Below the pieces are notes generated by a model. It worked only from the letters and a program-made list of their open reading frames with translations, did no database searches and had not been told where the DNA came from. Of a stretch of DNA of 64,000 nucleotides, positions 21,826 to 32,535 are shown piece after piece. The DNA lies in contig JAIYAW010000008.1 in NCBI GenBank assembly GCA_027488835.1, positions 224,769 to 288,768 of the forward strand, read 5' to 3'. The position numbers were made by a program, and so were the translations under genes. Every line of letters starts with the position of its first letter. Within the stretch, counting starts at the first letter, position 1. Origin of the DNA: Bacteroidota bacterium. Lineage in GTDB: Bacteria; Bacteroidota; Bacteroidia; NS11-12g; UBA955.

Positions 21826-23059
21826 ATTGTTTAATTTTGCGATACAAAGTTCGTTCAGAAATTCCTAAATCATCGGCAGCTTTTTTTCTTTTTCCTTGAT
21901 TTCTGTCTAATGCCCTGCGAATTAATTCAATTTCTTTGGCCTCAAGGCTCAGATTATCCTCAAAAATGCCATTTGACGTTGCAACAGCATCTACATACAA
22001 ATGCTCATCATTGTCTTGATTTTTAGAGTTGGAACTGGGTATTAAAATTGGATTTTCAGCCACAACAGGATGTACATTGTATGTTTGTATGCTGGCATGA
22101 TCGTTACTGTGATTTTGTGTTAATGAGGTATTGTCGTTTTCAAGTAATCCGAAAACAACTTTTTTCAAATCGTTTACATCACGCCTTAAATCTACCAAAA
22201 CTTTATAAAAAATATCTCTTTCGCTCAAGCCATCGTATGAACCATCATTTTTACCTAAAAGTATGGGCAATTGGTTGTCAATTACAGGCAAATACTTTTG
22301 CAAAGAATATGCATCAATGAATGTGTTTGATTCAAGAACACATATTTGTTCGGTCACATTTTTTAGTTGTCTGATATTTCCCGGCCAAGGATAATTAGAT
22401 AGCAATTCTTGTGCATCATCATTTAACTCTATTTTTTGCGAATGTCTTGTTTCAGCAAAATCTTGACTAAATTTTCTGAATAATAAATAAATATCTTGTG
22501 GTCGTTCTGATAGTTTAGGAACCCTAATCGGCACTGTAGCCAAACGGTAATATAAGTCTTCCCTAAATTTTCCTTGCTGGGCGCGCTCTAGTAGGTTGCG
22601 GTTGGTTGCGGCAACCACGCGAACATCAGTTTTTTGTGTTTGTGAACTTCCAACTTTTATAAATTCACCGTTTTCTAAAATTCTCAATAATCTGGCTTGG
22701 GTGCCTAATGGCAATTCTCCCACTTCATCAAGAAAAATAGTTCCCCCATTCACACTTTCGAAATACCCTTTTCGTTTGTCGGTTGCCCCCGTAAATGCAC
22801 CTTTCTCATGTCCGAAAAGTTCACTGTCAATAGTGCCCTCTGGAATTGCACCGCAGTTTACGGCAATAAAAGGAGCGTGTTTTCTTCCACTCAAATGGTG
22901 AATGATCTTACTGAAACTTTCTTTGCCTACCCCGCTCTCACCTTGAATAAGTACATTCATGTCGGTTGGCGCCACCTTTACTGCCGTTTCAAGTGCAGTG
23001 TTCAGCAACGTCGAATGACCTATAATTCCAAATCTCTGCTTTACCGATTGAATGTCCAT
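21812..23059 (-). CDS. sigma54-interacting transcriptional regulator (AAA+ and Fis HTH)
   Basis: GESGVGKESF Walker A; GAFTGATDKRKGYFE; C-terminal AADDLGISERTLYRKIKQYELD. Confidence 0.93.
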   Translation of the reverse strand: MDIQSVKQRFGIIGHSTLLNTALETAVKVAPTDMNVLIQGESGVGKESFSKIIHHLSGRKHAPFIAVNCGAIPEGTIDSELFGHEKGAFTGATDKRKGYFESVNGGTIFLDEVGELPLGTQARLLRILENGEFIKVGSSQTQKTDVRVVAATNRNLLERAQQGKFREDLYYRLATVPIRVPKLSERPQDIYLLFRKFSQDFAETRHSQKIELNDDAQELLSNYPWPGNIRQLKNVTEQICVLESNTFIDAYSLQKYLPVIDNQLPILLGKNDGSYDGLSERDIFYKVLVDLRRDVNDLKKVVFGLLENDNTSLTQNHSNDHASIQTYNVHPVVAENPILIPSSNSKNQDNDEHLYVDAVATSNGIFEDNLSLEAKEIELIRRALDRNQGKRKKAADDLGISERTLYRKIKQYELD

Positions 23060-23209
23060 GCCCTCTATTTAGTATTTACAAATATATGAAAAAAAATCAA
23101 CATTGCTGACAAAATGGCAGTCGAAATATAGATACTATTCGATAAACATTTGATGTGAATAAACTGTTGGGTATTTTGATTTTGAAAGCAGTAGTTTTGG
23201 ACTTTTATC

Positions 23210-25897
23210 ATGGAGTTAGACCCAGAAGAAATCAATTCAAGCGAACCATTAGATGATCAGCCTACAGAGGGTGAAGATCTTGGCAAAGTAAGGCCTGTTT
23301 CTGGGCTTTACAAAGACTGGTTTGTGGAATATGCGAGTTATGTAATTCTAGAACGTGCAATTCCCGCAATTGAAGATGGTCTTAAACCGGTACAACGAAG
23401 AATTTTGCATGCGATGAATGTAATGGACGATGGTCGTTACAATAAAGTTGCAAATATAATTGGTGCTACCATGGCTTACCACCCACACGGTGATGCTGCT
23501 ATTGGTGATGCTTTGGTAAACTTAGGGCAAAAAGATTTACTCATTGATTGTCAGGGTAACTGGGGTGATGTAAGAACAGGAGACTCTGCTGCAGCTCCCC
23601 GTTATATTGAGGCGCGCTTGTCGAACTTTGCCAAAGAAGTGGCATTTAATGATAAAACAACCGAATGGCAATTGAGTTACGACGGCCGTAAAAAAGAGCC
23701 AATTTCATTGCCAATGAAATTTCCATTGTTGTTGGCACAAGGTGTTGAAGGTATCGCTGTGGGTTTAAGTACCAAAATAATGCCGCATAACTTTGTTGAA
23801 TTGTGTGAAGCAAGCATTGATATATTAAAAGGCAAACAAGTACAAATTTTTCCCGACTTTCCTACAGGAGGATCTGCCGATTTTAGCATGTATAACGATG
23901 GTAAAAAGGGAGCAAGGGTTAGGGTTCGTGCGAAATTTGAAGAAAAAGATAAGTCTACACTTTTAATCAAAGAAATTCCTTTTGGCACAACTACAGGTAG
24001 TTTGATTGAAAGCATTATCAAAGCCAGTGATAATGGCAAAATAAAAGTTAAAAAAGTAATTGACAACACCGCCCGCGATGTTGAAATCGAAATTCAACTT
24101 GGACCAGGATTAAACGCCGACATTGCTGTAAATGCACTTTATGCATTTACAGATTGTGAAATTTCTATTTCTCCCTTGGCGTGCATTATTGTTCAAGATC
24201 GTCCAATGTTCATTGGCGTGAGTGAAATATTAAAGGAATGTACAAAAAATACATTGCATTTGCTTAAACGTGAACTTGAAATTGAACTAGATGAACTCGA
24301 AAACAAATGGCATTATTCATCCCTCGAGAAAATATTTATTGAGAATAAAATTTATAGGGACATTGAAGAGTGCGAAACTTGGGAAGCTGTAATTGAAGCA
24401 ATTGATAAAGGTTTAGAACCTTTTAAATCTCTCTTCAAAAGACAAATTGTAGAAGAAGATATCATTCGATTGACGGAAATTAAAATCAAACGGATTTCTA
24501 AATTTGACAGTTTCAAAGCCGATGAGTTTATTAAAGGCATTGAAGCGCATATTGAAGAAGTGAAACATCACTTAGACCATTTGGTGGACTTTGCAATAGA
24601 TTACTTCAAACGTTTGTTGAAGAAGTATGGTGCTGGCAAACAAAGGAAAACAGAGATAAGGGTTTTCGATACCATTGAAGCCAATGTTGTTGCTGTTGCG
24701 AATGTGAAACTTTACGCCAATTTAAAAGAAGGATTTGTGGGTACCTCACTGAAAAAGGAGGAATTCTTAATGGATTGCAGCGATATTGACGATATCATTG
24801 CGTTCAGAAAAGATGGTAAATATTCTATTTCAAAAGTATCTGATAAAACATTCTATGGTAAAGATTTGATTCACGTTGATGTTTGGCGTAAGAACGACGA
24901 ACGAACAACCTATAATTTGGTTTATTGGGACGGTGCTGGCAAAAAAGCCATGGCCAAAAGATTCAATGCTACAGGATTGATTCGCGAAAAAGAATACGAT
25001 TTAACTGGTGGTAGCCCCAAAAGTGATATTTTATATTTTTCTGCCAATTCAAATGGAGAAGCTGAAAAAGTAACCATTTATTTGAGTGCCGCGGCCAATG
25101 CAAGGGTTAAACAATTCGAATACGATTTTGCAAAACTTGCCATCAAAGGAAAAAATGCAGCCGGAAATCAGCTTACCAAATACCCAGTGCGCAAAGTTGA
25201 ACTTCGCGAAAAAGGCGGATCAACATTGGGTGGTGTTAAAATTTGGTGGGATATTATTACGGGCAGATTAACAGGCGATGCCAAAGGACAATATTTGGGT
25301 GAGTTTGATTTAGACGACCGCATTTTGGCCATTTTTAATGATGGTTCATATGAAATTACCAATTACGAATTAATTAACCGTTTCGAACCAAGCGAACTTT
25401 ATTCAATACAAAAATTCCATGCAGATCAGCCTATTCAGGTTGTTTATTTAGATGGAAAAACCAAAAATCATTTTGTTAAACGTTTCGTTATCGAAACCAG
25501 TACAGTTGGTAAAAAGTTTATCTTTATTTCTGAAGAAAAAGGATCGAAGCTAGAGTGCGCGTCTACCGCCAATCCTACTTTGGTTGAATTCCTAACAGAA
25601 ACCAAAAAAGGAGAGAAGAAAAAGGAAGAAATCACAATAAATGACTTTATGGATGTTAAGGGATGGAAATCCGTTGGCAACAGATTGAGTCAAGAAATAG
25701 TGAAAAAAGTAGTCCTTCTTTCTGAAAAAGTGGGCGAATACGAAGTCCCTCAAGAAGAAATTATTGAAGAGGAAGAGATCGATACAGATGATTCAAATTC
25801 CAATTCCGGAAATGAAACAGACGTGATTAAACCAACGATAACTCCTCCGCCTGCACCCATTCAAAAAGGCGATAATCCGCAATTAGACCTACTGTGA
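23210..25897 (+). CDS. parC: DNA topoisomerase IV subunit A
   Basis: YASYVILERAIPAIEDGLKPVQRRILHAM; YHPHGDAAIGDALVNLGQKDLLIDCQGNWG; GDSAAAPRYIEARL. Confidence 0.92.
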   Translation: MELDPEEINSSEPLDDQPTEGEDLGKVRPVSGLYKDWFVEYASYVILERAIPAIEDGLKPVQRRILHAMNVMDDGRYNKVANIIGATMAYHPHGDAAIGDALVNLGQKDLLIDCQGNWGDVRTGDSAAAPRYIEARLSNFAKEVAFNDKTTEWQLSYDGRKKEPISLPMKFPLLLAQGVEGIAVGLSTKIMPHNFVELCEASIDILKGKQVQIFPDFPTGGSADFSMYNDGKKGARVRVRAKFEEKDKSTLLIKEIPFGTTTGSLIESIIKASDNGKIKVKKVIDNTARDVEIEIQLGPGLNADIAVNALYAFTDCEISISPLACIIVQDRPMFIGVSEILKECTKNTLHLLKRELEIELDELENKWHYSSLEKIFIENKIYRDIEECETWEAVIEAIDKGLEPFKSLFKRQIVEEDIIRLTEIKIKRISKFDSFKADEFIKGIEAHIEEVKHHLDHLVDFAIDYFKRLLKKYGAGKQRKTEIRVFDTIEANVVAVANVKLYANLKEGFVGTSLKKEEFLMDCSDIDDIIAFRKDGKYSISKVSDKTFYGKDLIHVDVWRKNDERTTYNLVYWDGAGKKAMAKRFNATGLIREKEYDLTGGSPKSDILYFSANSNGEAEKVTIYLSAAANARVKQFEYDFAKLAIKGKNAAGNQLTKYPVRKVELREKGGSTLGGVKIWWDIITGRLTGDAKGQYLGEFDLDDRILAIFNDGSYEITNYELINRFEPSELYSIQKFHADQPIQVVYLDGKTKNHFVKRFVIETSTVGKKFIFISEEKGSKLECASTANPTLVEFLTETKKGEKKKEEITINDFMDVKGWKSVGNRLSQEIVKKVVLLSEKVGEYEVPQEEIIEEEEIDTDDSNSNSGNETDVIKPTITPPPAPIQKGDNPQLDLL

Positions 25898-26778
25898 TTC
25901 AAACAATTACCCCAATAGCGCTTCCTGAATATGAATTGATAGATTCTGGAGATTTTGAAAAATTAGAAAGATTTGGTAAGTGGGTATTAAGAAGACCTGA
26001 ACCTCAAGCAGTTTGGAGCAAATCAATGTCTGTTTCTGAATGGGAAAAATTGTCTCATGCCACTTTTGAAAGGAAACATGGGGAAAAAGGCGACTCAGAT
26101 TCAGGAAATTGGTCCGTAAAACGTGAAATGCCAGATCGTTGGTTTGTAAAATACAAACATGGAATATTGAATTTTTCCATGCGATTGGCCTTAACTTCTT
26201 TCAAACACGTTGGGATTTTTCCCGAACAAGCAGACAATTGGGATTTTATTGCAAAAAAACTTTCTGAAAATAAGCAATCAGAAAAACCAAAGGTCCTCAA
26301 TTTATTTGCTTACACCGGTGGTGCGAGCATCGCGGCGTGCCAAGCAGGTGCGGATGTGACTCATGTTGACAGCGTGAAACAAGTAGTTACTTGGAGCCGT
26401 GAGAATATGGAAGAAAGTGGACTCGATGGAATTCGTTGGGTCATTGAAGATGCATTTAAATTTGTACAGAGGGATGTTCGTCGTGGCAAAAAATACGATG
26501 GAATTATATTAGATCCTCCTGCTTACGGTAGAGGTCCAGACGGAGAAAAATGGGTTTTAGAAAAACAAATCAATGAACTTTTGAGCATGTGTTCAGAAAT
26601 TCTAACTCCTACAGGATTCTTTGTAATCAATTTATATTCTCTTGGATTTTCCACACTCATTACGCAAAATATCATCAAACAACATTTTCCTGATCGTACA
26701 AACGTAGAAAGTGGTGAGTTGTACTTAGCGGATAAGTACGAAAAGAAATTACCTTTGGGTACTTTTTTAAGGTTTTAA
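25894..26778 (+). CDS. class I SAM-dependent methyltransferase (COG1092-like, rRNA methylase type)
   Basis: VLNLFAYTGGASIAACQAGADVTHVDSVKQVVTWSREN; DGIILDPPAYGRGPDGEKW; GTG start overlapping parC by 4 nt. Confidence 0.85.
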   Translation: MIQTITPIALPEYELIDSGDFEKLERFGKWVLRRPEPQAVWSKSMSVSEWEKLSHATFERKHGEKGDSDSGNWSVKREMPDRWFVKYKHGILNFSMRLALTSFKHVGIFPEQADNWDFIAKKLSENKQSEKPKVLNLFAYTGGASIAACQAGADVTHVDSVKQVVTWSRENMEESGLDGIRWVIEDAFKFVQRDVRRGKKYDGIILDPPAYGRGPDGEKWVLEKQINELLSMCSEILTPTGFFVINLYSLGFSTLITQNIIKQHFPDRTNVESGELYLADKYEKKLPLGTFLRF

Positions 26779-27251
26779 GCAGATTTTTTTGAGCTTATAA
26801 TAGCCAAAACGACAGTAAGTAATGTTCCTGTTACTGTGTTTCCCAAAATGCACGATTGTTTAAAGTTCTCGTGATTAAATGATTGTTTTGCAATTTCAAG
26901 TGTACTTACATGGTTTTTTATTTGGTATTGAATCATGGAAGCATAAAAGTTTGGATTGATAAATTGGTCAAAAATCCATACACTCACAGGAGTTAGCGCC
27001 ACGATAAATAGGGTAGCCATGAGTCCAAATCCAATTCCATTGATAAATGTGATTTTTCCTCCCAAACCAATTCTGTATTTTTTGAAACCGGTTGAATAGA
27101 GCAATATGAGTGGAATGATGATAAGGTCTGAGATGAAAGGATAAAGATTTATATTATTATCATGTAAGCCAATAAGTTTTTCACATGCTTTCCAAATGAT
27201 AAAGATGAAAAAATAAGATATGGCAAGAATGAGGGATTTTTTGAATGTCAT
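26775..27251 (-). CDS. hypothetical membrane protein
   Basis: 158 aa, four hydrophobic segments. Confidence 0.55.
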   Translation of the reverse strand: MTFKKSLILAISYFFIFIIWKACEKLIGLHDNNINLYPFISDLIIIPLILLYSTGFKKYRIGLGGKITFINGIGFGLMATLFIVALTPVSVWIFDQFINPNFYASMIQYQIKNHVSTLEIAKQSFNHENFKQSCILGNTVTGTLLTVVLAIISSKKSA

Positions 27252-27328
27252 AGTTTACAGCATTTTCGTAAAACTATATCTATTTTCACAAAAACAATTT
27301 TATTGGTATTCTATATTATGCACAATGA

Positions 27329-28663
27329 TTAGGATTGTCTTATCCATTTGGCAAAGTCTTTCCAAGAAGGTTTTTTTCCGTACATCAAAATTCCAATGCG
27401 ATAAATTTTTGCTGAAATCCAAACCATAACGAAGAAGGTTAAATATAATATTGCCGCACTCGTAAATATTTCTGACCAACTAATTCCGAATGGAACCCTC
27501 ACTGCCATCACAATAGGACTGGTTAATGGTATCATAGAGAAAACTTTTGCCAAATGTCCGTTCGGTGCCTGGAATACCACAGATTGCGCTATAATGAGGC
27601 CAAATACCAAGGGTAAGCTCACTGGGAGCATAAACTGCTGAACATCGGTTTCTTGGTTTACCGCAGCCCCAATTGCTGCAAAAAGGCTGCTATACAATAA
27701 ATATCCCCCAAGAAAAAACAACAAAAACACAACAATAATTTGTGCGTAAGGTAGTGTTTGAAGATGTCCCAATAAATCGTTTTGTTCAACCAAAGTATTT
27801 ATGGCTTGTTGATTATTCATACTGCCTTGAGGCAGGTTCTGAGGCATTTGAATGTCTGAGGAAAGGTATTTTCCAATACCCAAAACAAAAATCAAACTCA
27901 ATAAAATCCATGCAAAAAATTGTGTTAGTCCCACCAAAGCAACGCCCAATATTTTGCCAAACATCAACTGGAATGGTTTTACAGAGCTAATGATAACTTC
28001 AACAATTCTGTTGGTTTTTTCTTCCATGGCACTGCGCATCACCATTGAACCATACATAAAAATGAAGAAATAAATGATAAACGCCATGATGAATCCAACA
28101 CCGCTTTTTAATTCGCTGCTGCTATTTTCCATTTTGCCACTTTCATTTTCTTCTACCATTGAAATGCCACCTTTGACTTGTGCGCTATCTAAAATTGATT
28201 GGGAAATGCCCTTTGTTTGCAAAAGTTGCTTGGTGATTTGTGCTTTCAAAAATTCATTGATAGAATTTTTTTGATTTACTGAAAAAGCTTCTTTCACAAT
28301 TAATTCGGTACTATCTAAGTTGCTCAAATCTTGATCTGAAATAATCAACCAACCATTGACTTTCCCTTTTTCAATGTCTTCATTGATTTTGTCTAAAACT
28401 ACAGTTCCTCCTGGAGGTATATTTGGTTCATTGATAAATTCAAAATTGTCGAATTTTCGGTCGATTTTTTGCACCAAGTCATTGTTTGAACTTAAATAAA
28501 TAGTCTTCTGCGTATTGTCTTCAGCCCCTTTTGTTGCAACATAAATGGCCCCACCATAAAATGCGGTGATTAATATTGGAGCTAAAAACGTCATAATAAT
28601 AAACGTTTTGTTTTTTATACGTGTTAAATATTCACGTTTTAATATGACCCAAATGTTTTTCAT
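27329..28663 (-). CDS. ABC transporter permease (NatB/ABC-2 type)
   Basis: LKREYLTRIKNKTFIIMTFLAPILITAFYG; MRSAMEEKTNRIVEVIISSVKPFQLMFGKILG. Confidence 0.9.
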   Translation of the reverse strand: MKNIWVILKREYLTRIKNKTFIIMTFLAPILITAFYGGAIYVATKGAEDNTQKTIYLSSNNDLVQKIDRKFDNFEFINEPNIPPGGTVVLDKINEDIEKGKVNGWLIISDQDLSNLDSTELIVKEAFSVNQKNSINEFLKAQITKQLLQTKGISQSILDSAQVKGGISMVEENESGKMENSSSELKSGVGFIMAFIIYFFIFMYGSMVMRSAMEEKTNRIVEVIISSVKPFQLMFGKILGVALVGLTQFFAWILLSLIFVLGIGKYLSSDIQMPQNLPQGSMNNQQAINTLVEQNDLLGHLQTLPYAQIIVVFLLFFLGGYLLYSSLFAAIGAAVNQETDVQQFMLPVSLPLVFGLIIAQSVVFQAPNGHLAKVFSMIPLTSPIVMAVRVPFGISWSEIFTSAAILYLTFFVMVWISAKIYRIGILMYGKKPSWKDFAKWIRQS

Positions 28664-28666
28664 GTC

Positions 28667-29587
28667 TTAGTTTTTTGAAGTTACTTGATTTACGAAAATT
28701 TGATGAATGGTTGGCATCTTTTCTCTAAATCCAATTATAGAAGCTGAATTTCCAACTGAACGATATAATTCTTGTGGCGTTTGATTTTCATTAAGCTTCA
28801 CCGTGATTTCTTTTCTGTTAAATGAATTCAATTTCGTTTGGATAATGTTAAAACCATTTATCTTAGTGTCTTCAGCATTCATTTCATTATCGGTGAATTC
28901 GATAATGTATTCATGATTAAAGAACTGTTGTCGTATGTCATTGATTTTGCCATCCAGTATTTTTTCTCCATTGTGTACGATTGCAAGTTGATCACACAAT
29001 TCTTCAATATTATCCATTCTATGGGTTGAAAACAAGATGGTTGTGCCTTCATTTTTTAAGCTGATAATTAAATCTTTTACCATGTCGGCATTTACTGGAT
29101 CGAATCCACTAAATGGTTCGTCTAGAATCAAAAATTTTGGTTTGTGAAGAATGGTACTAATAAATTGGATTTTCTGAGCCATTCCTTTGCTCAATTCTTC
29201 CATTTTTTTATCAGCCCACGACACAATATCGAGTTTGTTCATCCAATATTTTACTTCCTGCTTTGCTTGAGTACGCGTGTATCCTTTTAGTTCAGCAAAG
29301 AACAATAACTGGTCTACAACTGTCATTTTTTTATATAAGCCTCTTTCTTCAGGCATATATCCAATCATTGAAGAATGATTTGAATTAAGGGGTTCGTTAT
29401 TGAGGGAAATTTTTCCTTTGTCGGGAGTTGTGATGGTTGCAAGCATCCGGATTAATGTTGTTTTACCTGCACCATTTGGGCCTAATAAACCAAAAATTTC
29501 TCCTTCAGGTATTTCTAAAGAAATATTGTTGCTCACGCATTTGTCTTCAAAATACTTGTAAACGTTTTCAACTTGAATAAACGACAT
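28667..29587 (-). CDS. ABC transporter ATP-binding protein (NatA-like)
   Basis: GLLGPNGAGKTTLIRML; ELSKGMAQKIQFI; FLILDEPFSGFDP; likely start MSFIQVENVYKYF. Confidence 0.92.
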   Translation of the reverse strand: MSFIQVENVYKYFEDKCVSNNISLEIPEGEIFGLLGPNGAGKTTLIRMLATITTPDKGKISLNNEPLNSNHSSMIGYMPEERGLYKKMTVVDQLLFFAELKGYTRTQAKQEVKYWMNKLDIVSWADKKMEELSKGMAQKIQFISTILHKPKFLILDEPFSGFDPVNADMVKDLIISLKNEGTTILFSTHRMDNIEELCDQLAIVHNGEKILDGKINDIRQQFFNHEYIIEFTDNEMNAEDTKINGFNIIQTKLNSFNRKEITVKLNENQTPQELYRSVGNSASIIGFREKMPTIHQIFVNQVTSKN

Positions 29588-29697
29588 ATTCACAAAGGTC
29601 ATGATTTTGAGTCAATTAAATAGCCGGTTCGATGAATTTTATAAAATATCGATAAGTAAATTAATTTTATTGGTTTAGGTATGTTTGAGAATTATAT

Positions 29698-30813
29698 TTG
29701 GAAATGAAAATTAATTTCATATTGCTATTGTCTATTTTCTTTTGGGGGAAATCATCAGGTCAGTCATATAATATAGAAACAAAAACCAATTTGTCAGATA
29801 CAGTTTCTGAAACTTCTGGTTTGCTTTTTTTAAAGGGTAGGTTGTTTACTCACAATGATTCAGGAAATGAATCTATAATTTATGAAATTGACACAACCAT
29901 TGGTTGTATATTGGGTTTATTTCCTATTTATGGATCTTCAAATATTGATTGGGAAGATTTGACACACGATGATAGCTTTGTGTATATTGGTGACTTTGGA
30001 AATAACAATGGAACTAGGAAGGATTTGTGTATTTATAAAATTGGAATCAATAGGCTTTTGATAAACGACACCAATCTAAAGCCAGAGAAAATTAACTTTT
30101 CATTTATCAATCAAACTTCTTTTTCTAGTCAGCCCTACACCACTAATTTTGATGTTGAGGCGTTTACTTCTGTTGGTAATCAGTTGGTAGTATTCACAAA
30201 GAACTGGGGTAACAATCGCTGTGATATTTATGTCTGTCCGAAAACGCCAGGCATCTTTAATTTAACAAAGTTAGATAGTTTTAATTCACAGGGTATGATT
30301 ACCGGTGCTGATTATTCCGCCAAAGATAGTTTGTTGGCGCTGTGCGGATATACCTTTGATCACCCTTTTGTTTATGTAGTTAAAAAGAAAAACCAATCAG
30401 GTTTTGATTGGCAATCGGCATATAAAATTGACCTTGTCCCTCAAAAGCAAATTCAGGTGGAAGGTATTGCATTTGATAAGCCCGGTAGTTGTTTTGTTTC
30501 AAATGAAAAATTTAGCAGTTCTGCGAAATTGCAAAAGTTGAATTTTTCGTTGAAATCAAAAACAGGTTTGGCTCAAATTTTAAATTCTACCTGTGTTTTT
30601 CCGAATCCTTGCTTAAATCAAATAACTATAAAAAGCGAGGGAATGATTAAATCCATTTTGATTTACTCAACTATTGGTCAATTGCTTTTTGAATCAGAAA
30701 TAAGTGATTTCGAAAGGGAACTATCTGTTGAAAACTTTCAAAAAGGAATTTACCATCTTCATATTTTATACGAAGATGGTAAACATGGGTATGTGAATAT
30801 CGTTAAGAATTAA
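29698..30813 (+). CDS. secreted protein with T9SS type A C-terminal sorting domain
   Basis: C-term CVFPNPCLNQITIKSEGMIKSILIYSTIGQLLFESEI...GIYHLHILYEDGKHGYVNIVKN. Confidence 0.75.
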   Translation: MEMKINFILLLSIFFWGKSSGQSYNIETKTNLSDTVSETSGLLFLKGRLFTHNDSGNESIIYEIDTTIGCILGLFPIYGSSNIDWEDLTHDDSFVYIGDFGNNNGTRKDLCIYKIGINRLLINDTNLKPEKINFSFINQTSFSSQPYTTNFDVEAFTSVGNQLVVFTKNWGNNRCDIYVCPKTPGIFNLTKLDSFNSQGMITGADYSAKDSLLALCGYTFDHPFVYVVKKKNQSGFDWQSAYKIDLVPQKQIQVEGIAFDKPGSCFVSNEKFSSSAKLQKLNFSLKSKTGLAQILNSTCVFPNPCLNQITIKSEGMIKSILIYSTIGQLLFESEISDFERELSVENFQKGIYHLHILYEDGKHGYVNIVKN

Positions 30814-32411
30814 TTCTTGATGATTTTTGTAGTATAAGAATTTCCTACATTCAAGAAATACAAACCGCTACTTAATTCTTTTAAATTCAAGTTTACATCG
30901 GCTTGGGTACATTTTTCTTCATGCAAAATTTGTCCTTGGGTATTATAAATTTTCAAGACACTTCCAATCGGTGCATTTTGAATGTTCAAATTGTCGTTAA
31001 AAGGATTTGGAGAAATATTAATTTTAGAGGCATTTAGTTTTTCAGCGTTTAAAAATCCGAATGCCACCATATTTGAATTGATTACCGTTTTAGCACCTTG
31101 GCAATCTGTATTTCCAACAATTCCGATGTAATATCTATTACTTCCACTTGGTGGAGTTAAGTCGGTATAAGAGTGCACGGTTGAGGCTACTGATCCAAGC
31201 GCTTTGAAAGCACCACCTTTGTTACTTCTGTAAATGAAATATGTGTTTAAAGGATAAATTCCCAAATAATCAGACCAATTTAAATTGTTTTCGCCAGATA
31301 CACCCAAATTTGCAGAAAGGTGTAATGTAGTATGCGTATAATATTTGGTTTCCTCTGATTCATTTCCACATGAATCTACTGCTGCTATGTAATAAGTAAA
31401 AGGTCTTTGTTTCGGATTGCTTGTAGTATCAATAAAATGACTAGTTGAATCAAATGAAACGCTTCCAAGTAGATCGAATATCCCTGCAAAATTTGATTCT
31501 TTGTAAATGTTATAGGAAACTATTCTCATGCCAGCTGATTTCTCCCATACCAATTTGTTTCTGTTCAAAACAGTATCTACTGTAACCATGCACAACTTTT
31601 CAGTTGGTGGTGTAATAATTTGAACCGTAATTCTGTTTGAATAACCAGAACATCCCGATAATGAGTCATAGGCGTAAACTGAATAGGTTCCTGACGTTTT
31701 TGCAAAAATCTTTTTGTCATAAGAATAAGAAGGATACCAGCCCATTTTACCACTTATACCTGTAGCTTCAAGTTGAACAGAATCACCTTGACATAAAATG
31801 GTATCTCCATTGGCTTTGATTTTAATATTGTTAAAATCGATAGTTCTTATGTTATAAACCATGGATGTATCATAACAGCCATTGAGGGATTTTGCAATTG
31901 CAAAATATTTTCCTGATTTGCTTACAGTTAGACTGCTAATAGTATCTCCTGTATTCCATCTGATTTTGTTCGTTGAATAACAATTAAGAATGACTTCCTC
32001 GTTGTTGCAAAGACTGATATCTGGACCTGATTTACCCCAAGAATACACGCTGATGTAATTGTCATTCAATGTAACTTTTACATGATTTGAAGTATCCATG
32101 CAGTATACGCTGTCATAGGCCACAACTTGATAGTCTCCTGATTTGTTTACAATTCGGGTTCCACCGTAATAACCATCGCTCCAATAAATATAGGAAGGTT
32201 TGCCTGTGTAACTCACAGTTAGTTGTATGTCTTTTGCGCAGGTATCAATGCTTTTGGTTGCATTAATCTTGAGTTTGAATTTTTTTGTAAAGCAAGTGTC
32301 GAATAAACCTTGCGCGCTAATTTGGTTTGTTGCGAACAGTGAAAATAAGGTAAATATGAAAGAAATTGAAGTGGTTAGGTTGTTTTTTAAATTTAAACTG
32401 TTTGTTTTCAT
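30810..32411 (-). CDS. secreted Ig-like/fibronectin-like repeat protein with T9SS sorting domain
   Basis: Repeated SGKYFAIAKS / SGTYSVYAYDS motifs; C-term INISPNPFNDNLNIQNAPIGSVLKIYNTQGQ...LSSGLYFLNV. Confidence 0.8.
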   Translation of the reverse strand: MKTNSLNLKNNLTTSISFIFTLFSLFATNQISAQGLFDTCFTKKFKLKINATKSIDTCAKDIQLTVSYTGKPSYIYWSDGYYGGTRIVNKSGDYQVVAYDSVYCMDTSNHVKVTLNDNYISVYSWGKSGPDISLCNNEEVILNCYSTNKIRWNTGDTISSLTVSKSGKYFAIAKSLNGCYDTSMVYNIRTIDFNNIKIKANGDTILCQGDSVQLEATGISGKMGWYPSYSYDKKIFAKTSGTYSVYAYDSLSGCSGYSNRITVQIITPPTEKLCMVTVDTVLNRNKLVWEKSAGMRIVSYNIYKESNFAGIFDLLGSVSFDSTSHFIDTTSNPKQRPFTYYIAAVDSCGNESEETKYYTHTTLHLSANLGVSGENNLNWSDYLGIYPLNTYFIYRSNKGGAFKALGSVASTVHSYTDLTPPSGSNRYYIGIVGNTDCQGAKTVINSNMVAFGFLNAEKLNASKINISPNPFNDNLNIQNAPIGSVLKIYNTQGQILHEEKCTQADVNLNLKELSSGLYFLNVGNSYTTKIIKN

Positions 32412-32535
32412 AGATAATTGTAATATCTAACAAACCTAGCATGGAAAAGTTCTATTTGATGATTTAGAATTACAGAATATTTGAATTATGACATATTTGT
32501 TGCAATTGTTTAATCTTTTTCAAGTAAACATTATA

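Noticed and set aside
22596-22901. ORFs antisense to the sigma54 activator
   Set aside because: Overlap a well-supported AAA+ domain; no motif.
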